The notes beneath the pieces were generated by a model. It was not told the origin of the DNA, made no database searches, and was given only the letters and a program-made list of their open reading frames with translations. Below are positions 1 to 8,729 of a stretch of DNA of 64,000 nt, piece after piece. The stretch spans positions 1 through 64,000 of the forward strand of contig PAHI01000007.1 in the NCBI GenBank assembly GCA_002705575.1. Reading direction: 5' to 3'. Within the stretch, counting starts at the first letter, position 1. Each line of letters starts with the position of its first letter. Position numbers and translations under genes: made by a program. Origin of the DNA: Fidelibacterota bacterium. Its GTDB lineage: Bacteria > Marinisomatota > Marinisomatia > SCGC-AAA003-L08 > GCA-002719095.

Positions 1-51
1 AAACAGATTAAAATAGATATAGAAACAGCAAAAAAATATCACAATATTTAA
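1..51 (+). CDS. ribF: C-terminal fragment of riboflavin kinase/FAD synthetase (partial at window edge)
   Basis: The first 16 codons read KQIKIDIETAKKYHNI and then stop with TAA at 49-51. Only the tail is visible. It resembles the Lys-rich C-terminal helix of RibF, the bifunctional enzyme that phosphorylates riboflavin and adenylates FMN. The stronger argument is position: ribF-ileS-lspA is a classic proteobacterial gene order. The stop codon overlaps the ileS start by one base (TAATG), so the two genes are probably translationally coupled. The identity rests mainly on context. Confidence 0.6.
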   Translation, partial: KQIKIDIETAKKYHNI

Positions 52-2834
52 TGGAATATAAAGATACAATTTTTTTACCTAAAACATCTTTTGAAATGAG
101 GGCAAATCTTCCATCAAAAGAACCTAAGATTTTAGAGGAGTGGGATAAAGAAGAAATATTTAAAAAATTAAGAGAAAAATCCAAGGGTAGAAAAAAATTT
201 GTCCTTCATGATGGACCTCCATATGCAAATGGCCATATACATATGGGAACAGCACTTAATAAAATATTAAAAGATGTAATTGTAAGAACACAACAAATGT
301 CAGGTATGGATTCAATTTATGTTCCAGGTTGGGATTGCCATGGACTACCGATTGAATGGAAAATTGAAGAAGAGTATAGAAAAAAAGGAAAAAATAAAGA
401 TGATGTGCCAATAGTAAAGTTTAGAAATGAGTGTAGAGAATTTGCTGAGAAATGGATTGAAATTCAAAAAAAAGAATTCCGACGTTTGGGAGTAGAAGGT
501 GATTGGGAAAATCCTTACCTTACAATGTCAAATCAAGCAGAAGCACAAATTGTAAGAGAGTTGGGTAAATTTTTAATAGATGAAAGTTTGTATAAGGGAG
601 CAAAACCAGTTCTTTGGTCTGTAGTTGAAAAAACTGCATTAGCAGATGCAGAAGTAGAGTATGAAGATCATACATCAAATACAATATATGTTAAGTTTTT
701 AATTTCTAATTCAGCCGATAAAGATTTAATTGGATCAAACATAGTTATTTGGACTACTACTCCATGGACAATACCAGGGAATAGAGCTTTGGCTTATGGG
801 AATGATTTAGACTATTGTCTTATTAAAGTTAATGAATCTAAAGATACAAGTTTAGTCCAGGTTGATGATAAATTAATTTTTGCAGAAGAATTAATGGAAA
901 ATGTTACTAAAGAAATTGGTATAAAAGAATATTCTTTATTAAAAACTTTTAAAGGAACAAATTTATCAACTTGTAAGTGTGATCATCCTTTTAAAAAATT
1001 AGGATATAATTTTATAGTCAAACCTTTTCATGGTGATTTTGTAAATTTAGAACAAGGCACTGGTATAGTACACATAGCTCCTGGACATGGAGACGATGAT
1101 TATATTTTAGGCATAGAAAATAATGTAGATATTATACAAACTGTAGAGGATGATGGAAAATATAATAATCATGCTATTGGTTTTGAGGGAGAACATGTCT
1201 ATAAAGTTGATCAAAAAATTGCTAATAAACTAAAAGAATTTTCAAAACTTTTATTTCAAGGAACCTTAAGACATAGCTATCCACATTCGTGGAGATCAAA
1301 AGCTCCTTTGATTTATAGGAATACTCCTCAGTGGTTTATCTCAATGGATAAGAAAGATTTAAGAAAAATTGCTTTAAAATCTATAGATGAAACAATTTTT
1401 TATCCTCCTCAAGGACAAACACGATTAAGATCAATGATTGAGACTAGACCAGATTGGTGTGTGTCTAGACAAAGAGTTTGGGGAGTTCCACTTCCTTTAT
1501 TTATAGATAAAAAAACAGGACAACCATTAAGAGATGATAATATTATAAATAGAATTGCTGATATTTATGAAAAGGAGGGAAGTAATACATGGTTTACAGA
1601 GGATCCTCAAAGATTCTTGGGAGATCAATACTCCGCAGATAATTATGAACAAATTAAGGATGTCGTTGAAGTCTGGTTTGACAGTGGATCAACTCATGCT
1701 TTTTGTTTGGAACAAAGACCTGATTTAAAATGGCCTGCTTCGATGTATTTAGAGGGAAGTGATCAGCACAGAGGCTGGTTTCACTCATCATTACTAGAGT
1801 CTTCAGGGACGAGAGGTAGGGCACCATATGAAAGTGTCCTAACACATGGATTTGTTGTTGATGGAAAAGGAAGAAAAATGTCAAAATCTTTAGGCAATGT
1901 AATTTCACCAGAAGAAATTCTTAAACAATACGGTGTAGATATTTTGAGACTATGGGTTGTAGCTTCTGATTATTATGATGATTTAAAACTTGATAAAGGT
2001 ATTCTTCAGTCTCAAGCAGAATCTTATAGAAGAATAAGAAACACATTTAGATTTCTGATTGGAAATTTAAATAATTTTACAAAAGATGAAATTATTCCTG
2101 AGAAAGATTTTCCTGAACTTGAGAAATATCTTCTACACCGTTTGTGGGAGGTGGATCAAATAGTTAAAAATTGTATTGATAATTTTAATTTTCATTTAAT
2201 GTTTACAACTTTATTAAATTTTTGTTCAAATGATTTGTCTGCTTTTTATTTTGATATTAGAAAAGATGTAATTTACTGTGATAATCTAAATTCGCAATCA
2301 AGAAGATCAACAAGAACACTTTTGAATATTGTCTTTAATTATCTAGTTAGGTGGTTTGCTCCATCTATTGCTTTCACCACTGAAGAGGCATGGAAGGCTA
2401 TGGGAAATAAAACAAGCATACATTTGGAGGATTTTCTAAGTTGTAAAAGTTTATATGAGAATAATGACATAAACACAAAATGGTCAATAGTAAAAAATAT
2501 TAGAAAGGTTGCTACAGGTGCAATCGAAAAACTAAGAGAAGATAAAATTATAAGATCAAGTTTGGAAGCTCATTTAGATATACATGTTGGTGACAATATA
2601 TTTAAAAAAATTCAAGATGTATCTTTTGATGAAATTACAATAACTTCTTCTTTTAAGTTAAGCACTATTGATACATATTCTTCCGGCTTCGAACTTGAAG
2701 AATTTCCTGATATTAAAGTAAAAGCATCAAAAGTAGATGGACACAAATGTCTAAGATGTTGGAAATATGAAGACCAGCTAATTGAAGATGAGATTTGTAA
2801 AAGATGCCATGATGCAATAAAATTTTGTGAATAA
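51..2834 (+). CDS. ileS: Isoleucyl-tRNA synthetase
   Basis: Class I aminoacyl-tRNA synthetase that charges tRNA-Ile in the cytoplasm. The HIGH signature is seen as GHIHMG at residues 61-66 and the KMSKS loop at residues 609-613. The editing (CP1) region lies between them. The C-terminus has the bacterial zinc-finger pattern, with Cys pairs at about 900/903 (CLRC) and 917/920 (CKRC). At 927 residues it is the normal full length for the bacterial form. It starts at an ATG overlapping the upstream stop by one base, and its 3' end overlaps the lspA start by 8 bases. No anomaly is seen. Confidence 0.98.
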   Translation: MEYKDTIFLPKTSFEMRANLPSKEPKILEEWDKEEIFKKLREKSKGRKKFVLHDGPPYANGHIHMGTALNKILKDVIVRTQQMSGMDSIYVPGWDCHGLPIEWKIEEEYRKKGKNKDDVPIVKFRNECREFAEKWIEIQKKEFRRLGVEGDWENPYLTMSNQAEAQIVRELGKFLIDESLYKGAKPVLWSVVEKTALADAEVEYEDHTSNTIYVKFLISNSADKDLIGSNIVIWTTTPWTIPGNRALAYGNDLDYCLIKVNESKDTSLVQVDDKLIFAEELMENVTKEIGIKEYSLLKTFKGTNLSTCKCDHPFKKLGYNFIVKPFHGDFVNLEQGTGIVHIAPGHGDDDYILGIENNVDIIQTVEDDGKYNNHAIGFEGEHVYKVDQKIANKLKEFSKLLFQGTLRHSYPHSWRSKAPLIYRNTPQWFISMDKKDLRKIALKSIDETIFYPPQGQTRLRSMIETRPDWCVSRQRVWGVPLPLFIDKKTGQPLRDDNIINRIADIYEKEGSNTWFTEDPQRFLGDQYSADNYEQIKDVVEVWFDSGSTHAFCLEQRPDLKWPASMYLEGSDQHRGWFHSSLLESSGTRGRAPYESVLTHGFVVDGKGRKMSKSLGNVISPEEILKQYGVDILRLWVVASDYYDDLKLDKGILQSQAESYRRIRNTFRFLIGNLNNFTKDEIIPEKDFPELEKYLLHRLWEVDQIVKNCIDNFNFHLMFTTLLNFCSNDLSAFYFDIRKDVIYCDNLNSQSRRSTRTLLNIVFNYLVRWFAPSIAFTTEEAWKAMGNKTSIHLEDFLSCKSLYENNDINTKWSIVKNIRKVATGAIEKLREDKIIRSSLEAHLDIHVGDNIFKKIQDVSFDEITITSSFKLSTIDTYSSGFELEEFPDIKVKASKVDGHKCLRCWKYEDQLIEDEICKRCHDAIKFCE

Positions 2835-3276
2835 AATATTAATATTTCTTTTATTTATATTATTAGATTTAATCTCTAAATTTATTGTAAAAAATAATTT
2901 AGTTTTAAATCAAGCAATCGAGTTAAATAAATATTTTGATCTTGTTTATGTACAAAATTATGGAGTTTCATTTGGTATATTGTCAAATGCTGTTCCACAT
3001 TGGTTTTTAATTATAATTGGATTGCTAATAGTTTTTCTAATTTTTTATTTAATGTATATTTCTAGAAAAAAGTCAGAAAAATTGGCATATTTTATTATCA
3101 TTATTGGTGCAATTTCTAATATATTAGATAGAACAATTAATACTTATGTAATAGATTTCATATCTATTCATTACGGAAATTATTACTGGCCAGCTTTTAA
3201 TCTAGCAGATATTTATATTACAATTGGCATTATCATGTTATTAGTTAGTTTTTTTAAAATATCTGATAGAAATTAA
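2827..3276 (+). CDS. lspA: Lipoprotein signal peptidase (SPase II)
   Basis: Inner-membrane aspartic peptidase that removes signal peptides from prolipoproteins after diacylglyceryl modification. It has 149 residues and four hydrophobic segments. The two catalytic Asp motifs are visible: NILDR (Asp about 101) and FNLADIY (Asp about 128). The QNYGVSFGIL block near residues 43-52 is the family's conserved N-terminal motif. The start is GTG, placed 8 bases inside the end of ileS, which implies translational coupling. The next gene encodes a lipoprotein, a plausible substrate. Confidence 0.95.
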   Translation: MNKILIFLLFILLDLISKFIVKNNLVLNQAIELNKYFDLVYVQNYGVSFGILSNAVPHWFLIIIGLLIVFLIFYLMYISRKKSEKLAYFIIIIGAISNILDRTINTYVIDFISIHYGNYYWPAFNLADIYITIGIIMLLVSFFKISDRN

Positions 3277-3771
3277 ATGAAAAAAATATTCTTTATTATT
3301 ATTATATCTAATTTATTTCTAGTATCTTGCAATACATTTAGGGATAGTGCTGGAGTAAATAGAAAAGTTATAGATGAATATGCAGTAATTGAAAACCCTC
3401 CTTTAGTAATACCACCTAATTTTAACCTTCTTCCCCCTGAACAAATAAAATCAAAAGATATAGAAGATACTGATACAGAACTAGCTAAAGAAATACTTTT
3501 TGGTTTAGAGGATAATAATAATGAAATAGATTTAGATAATTCTGTAATCTCTGAAATAATTAGAGAAACTGAAGCAGATGAAGTTGATGAAAATATTAGA
3601 AATACAATCAATCAAGATTTTGCTGGAGAAAAGTCCAGTATAATTGATGAAACTGAATTTAAAAATGAAGATGAACTTAATGCTGCTATAAATGCCAGTG
3701 AAAACAAAGATAAAAATAAAAAAAATACAAATAAAAAAGAAAAAAAGAAAAAAAGATTTTTCTTTTTTTAA
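3277..3771 (+). CDS. DUF3035 family outer-membrane lipoprotein (BamF-like)
   Basis: A 164-residue lipoprotein. A hydrophobic signal sequence ends in the lipobox LVSC, with the lipidated Cys at about residue 18. A Pro-rich stretch (ENPPLVIPPNFNLLPPE) near residues 38-54 is typical of the alphaproteobacterial DUF3035 family, linked in the literature to the BAM outer-membrane assembly complex. The second half is acidic and low in complexity and ends in a Lys-rich run followed by four Phe. That tail is encoded by an A-rich/T-rich inverted repeat (about 3738-3770) which may also act as a weak terminator. The gene starts immediately after the lspA stop. The molecular role is inferred from the family. 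Confidence 0.75.
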   Translation: MKKIFFIIIISNLFLVSCNTFRDSAGVNRKVIDEYAVIENPPLVIPPNFNLLPPEQIKSKDIEDTDTELAKEILFGLEDNNNEIDLDNSVISEIIRETEADEVDENIRNTINQDFAGEKSSIIDETEFKNEDELNAAINASENKDKNKKNTNKKEKKKKRFFFF

Positions 3772-3776
3772 ATTTA

Positions 3777-4976
3777 ATGCAAATAAAATATTTTAACTCA
3801 ACTTTTGATCATATTAAAAATACTACTTCTTATGATAAAAAAATTATTGATGAGATTTCTAAGTTGCCTGCATTTAATATCATCTTCAATGAGAAACTAT
3901 TAAATGAAACTTTAGAAATAATAAATCAATTTAAAGTTAATAAGAAAAAGATTGTATTATTGGGTACTGGTGGATCAAATCTTGGTGCTCGTGCGTTGCA
4001 TAATATTAATAAAAATAAAAAAATTAATATTGAATTTTATGATAATGTAGATCCAATTACTTTTGAAAATTCTTTTAATAATGTTAATTTTAAAGATACT
4101 GGATTTATAATTATATCAAAGTCAGGAAATACACCTGAAACACTTGCACAATTTTCATCTTTATATCAGATAGCTCTTCAAAAAAATAATATTGATCAAT
4201 TCTTATCAAATATTCTTATAATAACTGAATTTAAAAGTTCTCCTCTGTATAAAATATCTAAAGAAAAAAACTGTTTAACATTAGAGCATAATAATAAAAT
4301 TGGGGGACGATTTTCTGTCTTCTCTAATGTTGGAGTTGTACCTGCTATTTTATCTGGTTTAAATATTAGAGATTTATATAGTGGAGCTGCAGAAATACTT
4401 AACAATATAGAAAAGTATTCTGTTTTTAATTTATCTAAATTTTTATGTATGCAAGAACAGAGACAATACTCATCAAATGTATTGATGACTTATTCTGATA
4501 ATTTATATTTTTTTGGAAAATGGTACTTACAACTTTGGGCTGAGAGTATTGGAAAAAATAAAAAAGGCATTACAGCAATACATTCAGTTGGTACAACTGA
4601 TCAACATAGCCAGTTACAATTATATTTAGATGGACCAAATGATAAATTTTTTACTTTTATTACAACTGATCATTCAAACAAAGGACCAATAATCAACAAT
4701 GATATATTTAAAAATACAGAGATTAAATATTTTAAAAATAAAAGAATTGGTGATTTAATGGATGCAGAACAAAGAGCAACTTTAGAGACATTTAAGTTAA
4801 ATAATTTTAGTTATAGAGAGATATTTCTTCCTAAGATTGATGAAAAAAATATAGGTAAGTTGATGTCTTTAAGTATGATTGAAACAATAGCTTCTTGCAT
4901 ATATTTTGATGTTAACCCATTTGATCAACCAGCTGTAGAACAAGGAAAAATTCTAACTAAAAAATATTTAAGCTAA
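3777..4976 (+). CDS. pgi: Glucose-6-phosphate isomerase (short, about 400-residue form)
   Basis: Interconverts glucose-6-P and fructose-6-P in glycolysis/gluconeogenesis. The SIS-fold phosphate-binding blocks are seen as GTGGSNLGARAL (about 62-73) and SKSGNTPETLAQ (about 114-125). Also visible are GGRFSVFSNVG and the C-terminal signature DQPAVEQGK (about 383-391), the PGI signature-2 pattern. At 399 residues it is shorter than the E. coli type (about 550) but normal for the compact form in alphaproteobacteria. It starts 5 bases after the lipoprotein gene. Its 3' end overlaps the convergent rsmD gene by 9 bases, leaving no room for a separate terminator. Confidence 0.95.
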   Translation: MQIKYFNSTFDHIKNTTSYDKKIIDEISKLPAFNIIFNEKLLNETLEIINQFKVNKKKIVLLGTGGSNLGARALHNINKNKKINIEFYDNVDPITFENSFNNVNFKDTGFIIISKSGNTPETLAQFSSLYQIALQKNNIDQFLSNILIITEFKSSPLYKISKEKNCLTLEHNNKIGGRFSVFSNVGVVPAILSGLNIRDLYSGAAEILNNIEKYSVFNLSKFLCMQEQRQYSSNVLMTYSDNLYFFGKWYLQLWAESIGKNKKGITAIHSVGTTDQHSQLQLYLDGPNDKFFTFITTDHSNKGPIINNDIFKNTEIKYFKNKRIGDLMDAEQRATLETFKLNNFSYREIFLPKIDEKNIGKLMSLSMIETIASCIYFDVNPFDQPAVEQGKILTKKYLS

Positions 4977-5528
4977 AATTAAAAAACTCAAATTAGTTTT
5001 ACCATATTTTTTTTGCTTAATTAATTCAAAATTCTCTGGAATTTTAAAATTATCTTTTATGCTGCTTTCAACACCAATTATTGTTTTTTTATTAATTTTT
5101 TTTTGTAAAATATTTAGTAAATTATTTATATTATATTGATTGTAAGGTGGGTCGATATAAATTATTGAAATATTTGTAAAATTTATTTCAATATTTGAAT
5201 TTACCAAATTTTCTTCAATAATTTCGTATTGATTTTTTTTACAAAGATTTTTACAGTTTTTTTCTAAAACTTTTATAACTTCTTTATTATTTTCATAAAA
5301 AATAACGTACTCAATTCCTCTAGAAATTGCTTCAAGTCCCATAGTTCCAATGCCTGCAAATAAATCAAGAAAAACTTTTTTATAAAAATAATTATATGAA
5401 TTTTTTAACCCATAACTTTCTATAACTGAAAAAAAAGCTTCTCTTTTTAATGAAGATGTAGGTCTTACAAATTTAGATATTGTATCAAGTTTTTTTCTTT
5501 TAAAATTGCCACCAGTTATTTTAATCAT
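4968..5528 (-). CDS. rsmD: 16S rRNA (guanine-966-N2)-methyltransferase
   Basis: SAM-dependent rRNA methyltransferase of the RsmD family, 186 residues. The SAM-binding motif I is FLDLFAGIGTMGLEA (about residues 53-67) and the catalytic motif IV is DPPYNQ (about 125-130), the (D/N)PPY signature of N2-guanine/N6-adenine methylation. The N-terminal RPTSSLKREAFFSVI block is also family-typical. It overlaps the end of the upstream pseudouridine synthase gene by 8 bases (same strand) and overlaps pgi tail to tail. The family is widely found beside pseudouridine synthases in alphaproteobacteria. Confidence 0.93.
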   Translation of the reverse strand: MIKITGGNFKRKKLDTISKFVRPTSSLKREAFFSVIESYGLKNSYNYFYKKVFLDLFAGIGTMGLEAISRGIEYVIFYENNKEVIKVLEKNCKNLCKKNQYEIIEENLVNSNIEINFTNISIIYIDPPYNQYNINNLLNILQKKINKKTIIGVESSIKDNFKIPENFELIKQKKYGKTNLSFLILA

Positions 5529-6216
5529 TTTTAATAATTTTAATTTTTTCTACTTTACCAATTTTTAATCCACCAAGTTTATAAGGTCCAAATTGAATTC
5601 TTATTAATTTAACAATTTTCCAGGAAAAAAAATTGCAAATATTTCTAATTTCTCTATTTTTTCCCTCTTTTAATTTGAATATTAACCAAACATATTTATT
5701 AGTTTTTTTTTCTATAATCAATTTTACTTTGTTATATTGTATTTCATTTATTTTTATTCCTTTGTTTATTTTTTTAATATCAACATTTTTAACAATATTA
5801 CTTACACATACCCTATAAATTCTCTCTATGTTAGAAGAAGGTAATTCTAAAAATCTTGAATATTCACCACTATTTGTAAACAAAATTAATCCTTCACTCA
5901 TATAATCTAATCTTCCAACACTAATCAAATTTAGATTACTTTTTGGCAAAAGGTCAAAAATTTTATTTCTTTTTAATTTGTCTTTTGTGCTACAAATGTA
6001 TTTTATGGGTTTATACATTTTCCATAATTCAATTTTTTTTGAATTTTTTAAAATTTTGTTTTCAATTTTAATTGTATCTTCATCGCTAACTTTTTGGCTA
6101 GGATGTAAACATGGACTTCCATTAATATAAACTTTACCATTAAAAACTAATTTTTCCGCATCTCTTCTTGAGCAATAGCCCGCATTAGATATAAATTTTG
6201 CTATTCTTATTTTCAC
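5521..6216 (-). CDS. RsuA/RluB/RluE-family rRNA pseudouridine synthase
   Basis: A 231-residue protein with an N-terminal S4 RNA-binding domain (about 1-60: RIAKFISNAGYCSRRDAEKL) followed by the RsuA-type catalytic domain. The catalytic Asp lies in GRLDYMSEGLILFTNSGE (about residues 101-118). The C-terminal block KEGKNREIRNIC is the second conserved family motif. The presence of the S4 domain and the alphaproteobacterial context suggest RluB (23S U2605) as the closest match, but sequence alone does not separate RluB, RluE and RsuA. It is followed by rsmD with an 8-base overlap, so the two rRNA modifiers form one operon. Confidence 0.9.
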   Translation of the reverse strand: MKIRIAKFISNAGYCSRRDAEKLVFNGKVYINGSPCLHPSQKVSDEDTIKIENKILKNSKKIELWKMYKPIKYICSTKDKLKRNKIFDLLPKSNLNLISVGRLDYMSEGLILFTNSGEYSRFLELPSSNIERIYRVCVSNIVKNVDIKKINKGIKINEIQYNKVKLIIEKKTNKYVWLIFKLKEGKNREIRNICNFFSWKIVKLIRIQFGPYKLGGLKIGKVEKIKIIKND

Positions 6217-6911
6217 TAAATACTATCTATAAAATTTTTAAAAATATCTAAATCATTATTAGTTATTAAAAATTCTGGATGCCACTGTAATCCAATGCAC
6301 CATTTGTGTTCTCTATGCTCAATAGCTTCAATAACACCATCATTAGACATTGCAGATACATTAAAGTTTTTCCCTAATTTACTAATTGCTTGATGATGAG
6401 CACTATTTACCTTGAATGATTTTCTTTTACAAATTTTGAATAATTTACTTTTTTTATTAATATTAATAGTGTGACTAGTCTCATTCCTTGGATTTGCCTG
6501 CTCATGATTAATAGGTATTTTATTTAAATCTTGTATTAGTGTTCCTCCGTCAGCTACATTTATTACTTGTGCTCCCCCACAAATACCAAGTATTGGCTTA
6601 TTTAATTCTAAGAATTTTTTATAAATTTGTATTTCAAAACTAGTTCTTTTATTTTTAAAGTTTTTTGATCCTTTATTTTTTTGATTATAAATCTTTGGAT
6701 TAATATCAAAATCTCCACCAGTGATAATTATCCCATCTAATAGCTTACTAAAATTGTTAATAAATTTTTTTTCGTGTAATATTGGAATTGGTATTGCATT
6801 TAGTATGCTAATACTTGAAAGATAATTTTCTCTTAATGCATACCAAGGAAATTTTGAATAAGTTTTCTTTTTTTCACTATCAAGAGTAATTCCAATTAAA
6901 GGTTTTTTCAT
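6216..6911 (-). CDS. Class I glutamine-amidotransferase-like hydrolase of the peptidase C26 family (PuuD-like)
   Basis: Predicted gamma-glutamyl-GABA-type hydrolase or related amidase. The nucleophile elbow GICGGAQVIN (Cys about 110) and the His-x-Glu pair in QWHPEF near the C-terminus complete the Cys-His-Glu triad. GGDFDINP is the oxyanion-region motif of the family. I place the start at the ATG at 6911 (MKKPLIGITLD), because this begins exactly at the conserved first beta-strand and leaves a small divergent promoter gap before tadA. An upstream in-frame ATG at 6950 would add 13 residues unlike the family. The substrate is not determined: polyamine-derived gamma-glutamyl compounds are the usual guess, but no puu genes are nearby. 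Confidence 0.82.
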   Translation of the reverse strand: MKKPLIGITLDSEKKKTYSKFPWYALRENYLSSISILNAIPIPILHEKKFINNFSKLLDGIIITGGDFDINPKIYNQKNKGSKNFKNKRTSFEIQIYKKFLELNKPILGICGGAQVINVADGGTLIQDLNKIPINHEQANPRNETSHTININKKSKLFKICKRKSFKVNSAHHQAISKLGKNFNVSAMSNDGVIEAIEHREHKWCIGLQWHPEFLITNNDLDIFKNFIDSI

Positions 6912-6951
6912 TATAATATGCTTATAATATACATAACACATTGGTTCCATA

Positions 6952-7401
6952 ATGAACGTTGATTATTTTATGAATGAAGCATTACTAGAAGCTAAAAAAG
7001 CTCTAGCCCTTAAAGAAATACCAGTCGGTGCTATACTTGTGGACAATAAAACAGAAAAAATAATTTCAAGAAATTATAACCAAATGAATAAGTTTAATAA
7101 TGCAATTAAACACTGTGAAATAAATATAATTAATGAAACATGTGAAGCTTTAAAACAAAAATACCTAAACAATATGACTATGTTTGTAACTTTAGAACCA
7201 TGCTCTATGTGTGTCAGTGCAATTAGTGAAGTGCATATAAATACACTTTATTTTGGAGCATATGATGAAAAAAATGGTGGTATAGAGAAAATAAGAATAA
7301 CATTTGAAAGAAAAAATATTTTTGTACCAAATATTTATGGTGGCATAATGGAAGAAAGATGTAGTAAACTATTGAAGGATTTTTTTAAGAAAATAAGATG
7401 A
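6952..7401 (+). CDS. tadA: tRNA(Arg) adenosine-34 deaminase
   Basis: Zinc-dependent deaminase converting A34 to inosine in tRNA-Arg(ACG). The zinc/catalytic motifs are HCEI (about 54-57; most homologues read HAE, so His and Glu are kept and the middle residue varies) and PCSMC (about 83-87). At 149 residues it has normal length. It is divergent from the C26 hydrolase and overlaps xseA by 4 bases (ATGA). Guanine/cytosine deaminases share the fold, but the TLEPCSMC context and the next-gene context favour TadA. Confidence 0.9.
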   Translation: MNVDYFMNEALLEAKKALALKEIPVGAILVDNKTEKIISRNYNQMNKFNNAIKHCEINIINETCEALKQKYLNNMTMFVTLEPCSMCVSAISEVHINTLYFGAYDEKNGGIEKIRITFERKNIFVPNIYGGIMEERCSKLLKDFFKKIR

Positions 7402-8729
7402 GTTTTAAAATTAATATTCCTGAATTTGCAGTATCTGAATTTAACAAAGCTTTTAAAGACGTAATAGAAACTAATTTCAATTATGTAAGAATTAAAGGTG
7501 AAATATCTGAGATTAAAACAGCTACTAAAGGACAAATTTATTTAACTTTAAAGGACCAAGACTCTATTTTAAGTGGTGTAATATGGGAGCAGAAAAAAAA
7601 ATATTTAGATATCATTCCAGAACTTGGCCTTGAAATAATTGCAACTGGGAAAATTACTACTTGGTCACGATTTAAAACAACTTATCAAATTGATATAGAT
7701 AAAATTGAAATAGCTGGAGAAGGTGCATTACTTAAATTAATTGAAGAAAGAAAAAAGAAATTACAAAAAAAAGGATATTTTGATCAAGATAAAAAAACAT
7801 TATTGCCATATTTACCAAATCGTATTGGTATAATAACTTCTCCAACTGGATCAGTAGTTTATGATATTATTAATAGAGTAAACGATCGTTTTCCTATTCC
7901 TTTAGATATTTGGCCGGTTTCTGTTCAGGGCACAGATGCAGTTTCTGATATATCAAATGCAATAATTGGTTTTAATCAAATGAAATTAGATAAACCAGAT
8001 ATAATTATCATAGCAAGAGGAGGAGGTAGTACAGAAGATTTAATGGCATTTAATGATGAAAAATTAGCAGTTAAAGTATTTGAGTCAAAAATACCAATCG
8101 TTTCAGCCATAGGTCATGAAACAGATACTACTATTATTGATTTAGTATCAGATTTAAGAGCTTCTACACCAACTGCAGCAGCTGAAAAAACTGTCCCAGT
8201 AAGATCTGAAATAGAGGCTCAAATTAATAATTTAAAATCTAAACTAAATAATAATGTTAATTCTAGTTTTAATACAAATAAAGATAATCTTAAAAATTTA
8301 AATAAATTACTCAAAGCACCAAGTTTTATAATTAACTTTTATAATGAAAAACTAAATCAATCTTTTCAAAAGTTATATTTATCAATAAAAAATAAATTAA
8401 ATATTATTTATCTTAATTTATCAAATATAGGAAATCAAATTGAATTTCCTGATAATAATATAAAAATAAAAAAACTTTTAATTAAAGATTTATCTAAAAA
8501 TTTAGACAGTAATTTAATTGAAAAATATGAAAATATTAATCTTATACTAAAATCTAATGCTAGACTATTAAACTCTAATTCAATTTCTACCAATTTAAAA
8601 AAAGGTTATTCAATTTTGATGGATAAAAATAAAATAATAAAGACTATAAGAAATACAAAATTAAATTCTAATTTAAAAGTTAAGCTGAATGATGGAAAAA
8701 TAGAAGTAAAAGTAAAAAAAATTAATTAA
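7398..8729 (+). CDS. xseA: Exodeoxyribonuclease VII large subunit
   Basis: Large subunit of ExoVII, which degrades single-stranded DNA into oligonucleotides. An N-terminal OB-fold (about residues 15-105, with VRIKGEISE and TTWSRF) precedes the catalytic domain. Seen there are RIGIITSPTGSVVYDI, ARGGGSTEDLMAFND and SAIGHETDTTIIDLV (the HExD-type conserved centre), then ASTPTAAAE. A long helical region follows, then the C-terminal GYSIL block. At 443 residues it is typical. The start overlaps tadA by 4 bases. The 3' end overlaps the convergent lpxL-family gene by 8 bases. The small subunit xseB is not in this window. Confidence 0.95.
   Translation: MSFKINIPEFAVSEFNKAFKDVIETNFNYVRIKGEISEIKTATKGQIYLTLKDQDSILSGVIWEQKKKYLDIIPELGLEIIATGKITTWSRFKTTYQIDIDKIEIAGEGALLKLIEERKKKLQKKGYFDQDKKTLLPYLPNRIGIITSPTGSVVYDIINRVNDRFPIPLDIWPVSVQGTDAVSDISNAIIGFNQMKLDKPDIIIIARGGGSTEDLMAFNDEKLAVKVFESKIPIVSAIGHETDTTIIDLVSDLRASTPTAAAEKTVPVRSEIEAQINNLKSKLNNNVNSSFNTNKDNLKNLNKLLKAPSFIINFYNEKLNQSFQKLYLSIKNKLNIIYLNLSNIGNQIEFPDNNIKIKKLLIKDLSKNLDSNLIEKYENINLILKSNARLLNSNSISTNLKKGYSILMDKNKIIKTIRNTKLNSNLKVKLNDGKIEVKVKKIN

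Noticed and set aside
1654..1908. Antisense frame inside ileS and other frames of 60-110 codons opposite real genes
   Set aside because: Shadow frames of conserved coding sequence with no ribosome-binding site or family features.
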